Assembly (NCBI GenBank): GCA_026826555.1
Contig: JAKSZT010053764.1
Location: 14,705,302-14,769,301, forward strand
Length of the DNA stretch: 64,000 bases
Direction of reading: 5' to 3'
Source: Tolypeutes matacus
Lineage: Eukaryota > Chordata > Mammalia > Cingulata > Chlamyphoridae
Shown here: positions 56,090-64,000 of the stretch, one piece after another
Layout: each line of letters opens with the position of its first letter
Numbering within the stretch: position 1 is the first letter of the stretch
Translations under genes and position numbers: made by a program
The notes under the pieces: generated by a model
Told to the model about the DNA's origin: nothing
Databases searched by the model: none
The model's input: the letters and a program-made list of their open reading frames with translations, nothing else

Positions 56090-57160
56090 AATTTCCATAT
56101 TTCACAGAATAGCTCTTAGGGATAGAAAAAACTGATGCATCAACAAGTCCTGGTCCTCAAGGGACCCTAACAGTGAGAACAACTGTGACAACATAATCCA
56201 CTCACTTTAAAGGAAACATACGTCCACAGTCACACAGTACCAGACATATGTTTAAATATTTTTTGTGGCTAGGAAGGCCAAATCTTTTTGCAACATACTT
56301 CTCCAGGCACAGAGCTCAAGAAAAGGCCCCAAGGGTGGTCTTTTAAATCATCCCCAAATGCCAAAGCTACCTCTGCTTCACCACCTGAATGGGAAGCCTA
56401 TCTGTACATTGAGAGACAGAATATGGGTTTGGAGGACAGGCACCTACACTCCTAAATTAGATGAGGTCTTCAAAAATACCCATATAACATACAGATAGAC
56501 TATGTTTTCCATCTACGATGAAATGTAAAGTCTTAAATGGGCCAATGTGGAAACTGGAGGCTCAAGTGTTTAATAATCCAAATCTGAATCCTTCATAACA
56601 GATGCAAAAATAAGTCTCCCAAAGTGAGAAAATTGAAAATCAACCCAACGGGCATAATTTTGTTGAATGTCTATAGCTGACGGTGCCTGAGGAAGAGAAG
56701 ATGAAAATAAAAACAGTAATAATGATTACCACAATTCTTAAATTAAATTGCATACAATTAGCCTTAAATATTATCATTACATTCATTATGAAAAACAGAA
56801 AATCAAACAACTTCACTAAATAAAAGATTTGTTGAACTAACACTTGAAGGTTAGGTATATAAATGGTTGTAGAACAACACCAGGGTCAGGTTCAGAAAAC
56901 AAACAAACAAAAAAATAACCAGAATGATCAAAAAGCTTAACTTTTCATTCTTAGGGATAAAAAGGTCTGCAATCTGATCAAATGCTGGCCACACTGTTCT
57001 TTTATAGATACAATTTCTTTCCTAGGACAAAAACAGTACTTAAACTGAGCTGCACACTTCAAAACCAAAAAGATGCTTAAACTCCGTGGTTTTACAGTGC
57101 TATAATATTTTGTCACAGACCGGAAGAATCAATGTGGACTTAACTTCTAACTCTTCTTTG
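56090..57160. other. Intron, unrecognised
   Basis: No exon or named repeat was seen. The stretch includes a short (CAAA)n tract near 56900. Confidence 0.5.
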
Positions 57161-57164
57161 CCCT

Positions 57165-57440
57165 GCCATCTGATCAGTGACTCAGTCTTATAGATTCTAT
57201 TCCGTAATCTTGCTCTGATCACTCCCTACCATTTATCCACACTGCCACTGGCTCTGCTCCTGGTTTCTTGCTCAGCCTACTAATGGCCTAGCTGGTCTCA
57301 CCACCTTTTACTTCATCATATTTTGATTCATCCTCCCCAGGGCTGTCAGACTGACCTCTTCACAACATAAATTCAAAGTCACCCCTCTGCTTAAGGTCCT
57401 TCAATGGTTTCTCCTTGTCTCCAAGACATTCTAGAAAAAG
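57165..57440 (+). repeat. L2 fragment
   Basis: 'ctgctcctggtttcttgctcagcctactaatggcctagctggtctc', 'caaagtcacccctctgcttaaggtccttcaatggtttctccttgtctccaagac' are L2 3' region phrases. Confidence 0.75.
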
Positions 57441-58814
57441 AGGTACAGCATGAGACGGCAGAGCAAGGTTTATAAAAGGCCCTTTTTGACAAACCTGAGC
57501 AGTTTTATTTCTCACTAGTCCCACAAAGGGCCCCATGTAACTTGAATAAAAGCATTATCTAATATCTTATCATGTCATCTTTTTTGACAATTCCAATCAT
57601 TTGAAATTTAATGGCAGATATAATAGCAAAAAATTAGATCAGGAGCCCAAAGCATAATCAGATAATCTCTTAAGAGGCTGATTATATTACATAGAGGTCA
57701 GTGTTTGAATAAGTTCAGATATTGACAGAAGTATGAAAGGGGAAACTGATTCATATTTTCCTAAATAAACAGGATTTTATTTTAATGTAGAAAAAGTACT
57801 ATGACATAGCTAATTAATGAATTGGTATCTCCCAATCTCTGCTACCATTAACTTCCTCATTAAACAGGGATCTTCAAAAAGGGGGAGATAGAGACGGAAG
57901 AGAATACTCTGAAGCCCAATGAGGATTCAGTCCTGGGAACCTAGGAAGGTAAGTGTTCTCTTCTCCCAAGGAGACCAGATGTGGTAACTTGCCTCTAAGG
58001 ATCCATCCACTATCCCTAGAAAGTCAACCTCATTGTAGACTATTGTAATTCAGTGCTTTGGAGGATATTTATTCGGAGTTGAGTAATGTGACTTAAAAAT
58101 CAAAAAGGTTCTGGTAGAGATAGAGGATCCCCCAAAACCTAGCAGGGGTTCTGAATGTATCTTATAATACAGTCTACATGGTATACCCAAACATCATTTT
58201 CATTTGCTTGCTGCTAAATTAGTTTTCCATTCTGGCTGAAACATACGCAGCAATTTGACACCTACAGATGTTTGTGTGAAAGAATTTCAGTGGATCAAAG
58301 AAATCTAGGACAAATAAAACACTTGCTGAGAATGTAAATAAGTAGTATTTAAGAATTGTGAGCAAAATGCTGTGTGGAAGTAGAATGAATGGCCTGATGA
58401 GTTATGCTTGGGGACGACACAAGGAAGACCACTTTAAAGCAAAGCAGACAAAGACCAGCTGGATCAAGGTGATGAACTAAGCCCCACCTATTACCTCTGC
58501 AGCCCCAAATCCTAATAAACATAAAGGAAAAAGAATCAAACCATAACAGCACAGACAAAGGAGAAAGGGCACCACCAGAGAAGCAGAAAATTTGTGGAAT
58601 TCATAGAACATGGGAGACAGATGGAACTGATTTGACAAAGAAACCAAAGTAGAAAAACACTGGCTCAAATTAAGAAAAGGGGAAGCTAATGAAGAAGTGA
58701 GATTAGTTCTCAGCCAAAAGGCTCAAAACCACATCAAACCCACAAGCTACAATTAAAAGACAAGGGAATCCTGGACCAACATGAGGTAATTGAAAACTTC
58801 TATTCTAAAACAAT
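57441..58814. other. Intron, unrecognised
   Basis: No exon was found. The overlapping minus frames at 58349-58668 are not recognisable. Confidence 0.5.
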
Positions 58815-58890
58815 GCTGTTCACAGTGCTTTTAACAGGTTCTCTAGGTAATTCTTATGCATACTAACGGGTTACCAAGCACTGTTATTAA
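58815..58890 (+). repeat. MER5A-like fragment
   Basis: 'ttttaacaggttctctaggtaattcttatgcatac' then 'gggttaccaagcactg' matches the 3' half of the hAT MITE MER5A. Confidence 0.6.
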
Positions 58891-59192
58891 ACCTCAGAGC
58901 ATCTGTGTTTACTAACTCAACTTTTCTCCATCCCTGGCCTACTGAGACACTGATGAATTCACATTCAGAATAAAGCCCTGAGAAATACTAGGAAAAAGTG
59001 AGGGATATGCCAGAGGAGAGCAACTACCTGGCATGAAAGTTGGGCTGGAGAGAGAGGTAGAAAAAAAACTTGAATTAATTCCAGACCTCCTCAAGAAAGG
59101 AGGAGTTTAGAAGAAAGGAAAAAAGGGTATGTCTGTGGAGGGACAGGAGCACACTTGACTTCAGTAAGCAGATAGCTATTTAGTAGGTATCT

Positions 59193-59232
<40 letters not shown>

Positions 59233-60069
59233 ATTTTGGCAAGGCCAGTACCCAGAGTAGAAGCTGTGAAATGATAGTATTTAAGAAAGACTACTCCAGC
59301 AGCAAGGTGGATAAGGAAAAGCCATGGAAGAAGCAACTGCAAGGAAGCCACAGAAATACGGAGGTAAAGGATGAGGAGGACTTATACCAGGGACTTCGTT
59401 CTCAAGAGGAAGGTAAATTTTGAGTGTTTTTTACTCGTTACTCTTTGTTCACACAGATTCTACATCTTCTAAGCAAAGCTATTCACTCAAGGTTAGGTTT
59501 GGACAGTATGTCTACTGAGGGGGAAATCCTTTCCAGCAGCTGCCTGAAGTCGCAAAATGGATGGGGGTAGAAGCGACGCCAAATTCTAGAAGGATAGGTA
59601 TAGAAAGGGGACTGGTGGACATTAAGATCACAGGACATTTAAAGCAGGGAAGATTCTGAAAAATTGGGCCATTCTCTCTGTGGTTTCACTGTTTGGGGTA
59701 TCAGTGATCCATTAGGAAAGGGATGAGGAGCCAATAAAGGAGGTTTGAGAAGCCAAATGAGGCAGCCTAGGGAAGCATTCCTTTGGCTGCTTTAGAACAA
59801 CGTCAAAGAGGAGCTGACTTTTAGGGAGACCGATATAGCATAGCAGGAAAATGCTGACACAAAAGACCTGAGACAGTGGCTTTAAGGTCATTTTTCTCCT
59901 ACCATGGGTACCTAAGTTATAATAGCTGCTCAGTTAATGTTTGCTGAATTAAACTAAATCCAGATAAGCAGATTTTGGTCAAGTTACATGACCTGCTCAT
60001 CTGTTTCAACAGTGAAAACAGTTATCATGTAACTATGCCACAGGGATGTTAGAGCATGCCTCAGAAGCA
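58891..60069. other. Intron with CA microsatellite, otherwise unrecognised
   Basis: No exon was found. A possible L2 3' scrap is present near 59900-59960 ('gctgctcagttaatgtttgctgaatt'). Confidence 0.5.
59196..59229. repeat. (AC)n microsatellite
   Basis: About 16-17 uninterrupted AC units. Confidence 0.97.
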
Positions 60070-60225
60070 CGGGAAGGGGGAAGGGCTGGTTAAAATACCA
60101 ACTGCTGGCCCCCACCCCCAGACTTCAATAGATCTGGGACTGGGCCTATGCATTTGCATATCTAAGAAATTCCTAGTGACGCTAATACTGTTGATCCAGG
60201 GACCACACTTTGAGATCCATGGGTT
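60070..60225 (+). repeat. MER5A-like fragment
   Basis: 'ggcccccacccccagacttcaatagatctgggactggg', 'gcatttgcatatctaagaaattcctagtgacgctaatactg' and 'gggaccacactttgagatcc' follow MER5A. Confidence 0.75.
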
Positions 60226-61929
60226 AGAGGGCTAAAGAGTTAAAGGGTGTTGATTATACCAAGAGTCTCTGGTATAGGGGAGTTTAGGAAATGCAACTTT
60301 TTTTTCACTTATTTTCTGTGTCAAGAGCTGAGAGAATCCTCAGGCAAGTATGATTTATAGAGCATCATGCATTCTTGGGTACTGGATTTCCATACTTATT
60401 CCAACGGCATAGGCCATTAAGGCTACTAATGGATTGAGGAATTAATGAAGTAGCTGGCAATGAGGCTTTGTGTATCATTAGATTCCCTGAACATACAGCT
60501 TGGCAAAGGGCGTCAAGAAATGATGAGCTGTGAAGGAGGTGGAGGTTCAAAGCACAGGCCTTCCCTTTTTTTCCCCCTTTTAATATGACTTGAATATGAT
60601 TTTGTGGTTGTTTTGCCAATTTTAACAATTCTTATTTTCTTCCATAAATAGGAAGGTAATTTCAAAGGGGGCACAAATGCTTTTTATTTTAATTACTGTT
60701 TCTCTATAATACAAGTAACAAACTAATGATAATGATATTAGTTAATTCCTTTCTTCTTTTGCTCTTCAAAGACACTTCCCAACACTCAACAGCAAGCTAA
60801 CATTCCCAAGTCAAACGGAATTATTTTGGGCTCAATGGATGTTACTATAATCACACCTAAGTCAGAGGATTGAGGGTTACACCTTCATTAAAATCCCTGA
60901 ACATAGGTTTACTAGGAGAAACCTTTGTTTGTTTATTTCTCCTACCTGTGAGATTTATGTTCTGCTCTTTGATATTGATTAAGTCAATCACTTTTGTGCC
61001 AGTACTGGCCAGCACTGTGGGGACATTGGTGTGATAAAGATTGAGGCCTGTGACAAAATGTTTACTGTCTAGCGGGGAAGTGAACATGGAAACAAGAAGC
61101 CAAAATTAAACGCAGAATGCAACAATGGCTGTCTAAGAGCAAAATTCAGTGGAAGCAGAGAGAGGAGAGTTTGATATCAAAAGAAATCATTTTACCCATG
61201 GAGCTAAGAGTTTCTGGGGAGGGAAGGAAAAGAGGAAAACCGAAAACTGAGGTCTACTGTGGACTGGCACTGCAGGATTTGGGCTGCTTTTGTGAAGACA
61301 GCAATAAAATGCAGTTTCTCCCCATGCAGAATTGTTCTGATCACAGCAGTATAAGGATGTTACAAATAGCACAAACACCATGAAATTATATGGTAAAATA
61401 CAATCCTGTATACTTGTACAACAGTTCATAACATGAGAAGTCCTCTGCCCTGCCCCCCCCCCCGCCCCCCCCCCCCCAAAAAAGTTATTTCTACACTTCA
61501 AATTGGGAGTATTAAAGTAAATGGCTCATGATGACAAGTATGCTGAATTAAATCTTTCTTTATGATATGTATCAGTAGTCATTTATCTTAGCTAAGAAAA
61601 AGTCAAATAGTAGGCTAAAGGGGAAAGAGCAGAGAATGAGCTCAGCTAGACAAAGACACAGAGCTAGAAAAATGGGCAGAGGTTGCTAGGGATCAGATAT
61701 AAGGCTACACTTATTCAAAATAAGGCTAAAGAGTCATTATTGGCTCTGAAAAAATGTTAAAGAAGAATCACAAAAGAATTCTAGAACTGGGAAAGTCATA
61801 GTAGTTCAGGCACAAATTAACAAATTAACAAACATCTTTTGAAACACACTAATGCCAGCAGTCCAGTCATACTTTGTTTTATTCTGGACCAACAAATAGA
61901 TAATACCACAGGGATGATCACTGAATATG
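60226..61929. other. Intron, unrecognised, with a poly(C) tract
   Basis: Nothing is recognisable except the poly(C) at 61453-61477 (11 C, one G, 13 C) followed by 6 A. Confidence 0.5.
61453..61477. repeat. Poly(C) tract interrupted by one G
   Basis: C11-G-C13. The length may be unreliable in sequencing. Confidence 0.95.
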
Positions 61930-62025
61930 AATTCTTCGGGAAGAACCTTTTAATCCCAGCACCAGAACACTGACTGCATATAGTATGTGCTCAATAAATA
62001 TCCACTACTAAACGAATGATTGTTT
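61930..62025 (+). repeat. L2 3' end fragment
   Basis: 'aatcccagcaccagaacactgactgcatatagtatgtgctcaataaatatccactactaaacgaatg' is the L2 terminus. Confidence 0.75.
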
Positions 62026-63324
62026 CCTTTCATATAAATATATTCATTCTATCAGCTGTTTCAACACTAACTAAATCTCTTTATAAAAGGCATTTTGCAA
62101 AATGCTGAGGGAGATACAAAAATGTTAAAAAGATGCAATCCTTGTATTCAAGAATTCATAATCTGGTATACAAAAATAGCTATAACAAAATCTTTGTAGT
62201 GATAATCACAATAAGAAAGATAAAGCACTACTGGATTTGGAAGGAGAGAGGACTGGGCTAGCAGAGCAAAGGTTAGGCCAGCATTTATCTTTGAAGCACT
62301 CACCTGATGCCTATCGTTATCCCAGAAACTTCACCATTCTTCTACTGAGAAGATCTAGAAGATTGCCAACAGAGGATGAACTTCATAACAGCCATTTGAG
62401 GGAAAACAAATACAGGACAGCTCAGGTCCCAGAGGCCTGTCATGCAGCAGGAGAGCTTAGGCAGATCACCTGGACACCACTTTAAACCGAGGGCAAAGAA
62501 TCACAGAGGCCAGGCACTGCTGGGGCAGTTCCACCACGGTGGCTCTTGAAAACTCATAATACAGTAAAAATGGGATTTCTCCAAAGTCAGAAGTTTCCTA
62601 AAGTTACTTTCTTGGATTTCACAGACAACATGCAGTGCTTCTACCACAGATCAGGTGTTGCACTGGACAGTTGTTGGGGACATGCCTGCATACTGGCTGA
62701 GACCACAGAGGCAGGGACACAAGGTCTGCCAACATGGCTTGGAGAAGTTGCCCAGCAGGGTTTTGAGAGCACTAGGGAAGCCAGCAAGAGGTGGTGGACT
62801 CTGAACTCGCACTACATGACTAGTACACTTCAGGCATTGTACATGGGGTGGGATGAGAAAGGAGAAAACACAAGGCATGAGTGAGTTAAAAAGTATGAAC
62901 ACAGTCATGGGATGACAAGATTGAAAAGGTGGGATGTCAGGAGATTGGACCGCACTCTGGCAGTAAATTCCCTGTCACTTGCCAAGGTAAGAAACTGATG
63001 ATGGCTTGGTAGTGGCAGCTAATTTGGGAAAGAATATTGGTTTATTATAATTTTCTTAGTGGCTCAGGTTTCAGCCTCATGCAACCAAGCAGCAATTCTC
63101 TACATATCAGACCATCCAGAAAATGAGCACGACCTTTGAGTCAGAAGTACCTGTTGGTCAAGCATGTCTCTGTTTGTCCATCTTTTGCTCTGTTGGCGTT
63201 GGACAAATACTATTTGTATCTTTATCAAAAGCACCTGGCACAGTATACAAGAGAAATTTCTGGAGAGGATCTTGAATAAACAACACACTCCTCCAGTACT
63301 CCATACATAGGTAGTATTTTATAG
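62026..63324. other. Intron, mostly unrecognised
   Basis: 62080-62170 resembles the old unnamed repeat class also seen at 55715-55830. No exon was seen. The frame at 62546-62884 (112 codons) is not recognisable. Confidence 0.45.
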
Positions 63325-63395
63325 TAGTTTGAAGCATGGACTGTGAGGTCAGACACACCTGGTTTTGAATTCTAGCTCAGCCCAGGCACCAGGAA
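63325..63395 (-). repeat. MIR fragment, antisense
   Basis: 'gaagcatggactgtgaggtcagacacacctggttttgaattctagctcag' is the 3' end of MIR in reverse. Confidence 0.78.
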
Positions 63396-63867
63396 AAATC
63401 ACAGGAATAGCAAAAACAATGTGGGTTGAACAAACAGAGGTAATGGGGGGAGCAGGCTGTGGTTGAGACTGGCTAGCCTCTAATGCTTCTGGCCATTCTT
63501 TTCTGCACCCTGCTCAGCAAACACAGAGCTTCCCCTCAGCACTTAATACCTAAGCTGTGCAGAAAACCCAAACATAAAAGCAGCGCTTGCAAATAAATAT
63601 TAAAGGCAACATCACTATCTCTTGTTGAAAGAAGCACTTCTCTGATAGGACATAGCAGCATTTGCTGAATCACAAAACAGGTAATGTTATTTATGTTGAG
63701 AAAATTAATCACTTATCATTTCTACTTCTCTCACAGCCTGTTTGGGTTCTAGCCTTCACTTCAAGTTTATTTCAAATTTAAAGGGCAAAGGACACATACA
63801 CTTATAGCACAAAGAGCTTTAGATCAAATCTTATTCTGAGTACTTATTAAGTGTCACAAAATATCAT

Positions 63868-63996
63868 GACAACTGATGGGCTAGGACAGAAATAGTCCTA
63901 AACCATAAAACAAACATTCTCTAATACCATCGGGACAGCTGATGTGCCAGGAAAGAAATAGTCCTAAACCACAAAATAAACATTCTCTAACTACCT
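63868..63996. repeat. 66-bp tandem duplication at the window edge
   Basis: Two diverged units start at 63868 (GACAACTGATGGGCTAGG) and 63934 (GACAGCTGATGTGCCAGG). Both contain 'gaaatagtcctaaacca' and 'aaacattctctaa'. More units could lie past 64000. Confidence 0.85.
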
Positions 63997-64000
63997 CTGT

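Larger units (their letters stand above)
56039..64000 (-). other. KDM4C: KDM4C intron upstream of the ePHD exon (partial)
   Basis: This is intronic sequence ahead of the acceptor at 56039-56040. No exon for the first PHD finger was found on the minus strand, so the intron probably extends past the right edge. It contains old L2, MER5-like and MIR fragments, a CA microsatellite and a poly(C) tract. Confidence 0.75.

Overview
This window is non-repeat-poor mammalian intronic DNA, almost certainly from an armadillo (Xenarthra, Cingulata). Seven loci carry the tRNA-derived SINEs of the DAS type that are typical of armadillos. They have a tRNA-like head with A and B boxes, and the longer forms end in an A-rich tail after a GGACACAGAAAGACGC-type body. 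Old pan-mammalian repeats (MIR, L2, MER5-like, L1M-like, MaLR-like LTRs) lie underneath. There are no bacterial-style genes, rRNAs, CRISPR arrays or operons. Nearly all the long open frames are chance or repeat-derived.

The only host protein-coding sequence I can support is two internal exons of the histone lysine demethylase KDM4C (JMJD2C), on the minus strand. The first, at 55853-56038 (186 bp), encodes most of the second (extended) PHD finger. The second, at 21738-21908 (171 bp), encodes the linker and the first part of the double Tudor domain. Both have canonical splice sites and both are symmetric 0-0 exons. They are separated by a 33.9 kb intron. The flanking parts of the window (1-21737 and 56039-64000) are the next and previous introns. 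No further KDM4C exon was recognised in them.

The rest is a layered record of mobile elements, many with target-site duplications (TSDs) readable directly in the sequence. From left to right: a solo LTR inside an L2 (2974-3614); DAS SINEs at 6239-6312 and 7389-7651; an L1 fragment (8925-10315); an Hsmar1-like mariner (10754-12284) with a DAS SINE nested in its transposase remnant; an L1 5' region (13770-14935); DAS SINEs at 17740-17924 and 21306-21510; a long old L1M-like repeat (about 22005-24085) invaded by a 458-bp retroposon; MaLR-type LTRs (25844-26295, 37136-about 37715); a retroposed segment carrying a hAT MITE (32955-33358); a poly(A)-only insertion (37111-37127); dimeric DAS SINEs (39690-39922, 44725-44930); an ERVL-like LTR with adjoining internal sequence (about 40120-41200); a DAS/L1 3' chimera (45405-45986); a truncated L1 (about 46560-49590); an L1 3'-end insertion (50423-51044); and a 2,786-bp TSD-flanked retroposon (51143-53928) of a family I cannot name, with two shorter relatives elsewhere in the window.

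The strongest candidates for something under-described are this 2.8-kb L1-tailed non-autonomous retroposon family and the Hsmar1-like mariner in a xenarthran. The chimeric SINE-L1 insertion and the poly(A)-only insertion come next. Repeat family names are from memory of consensus sequences. No database search was possible.
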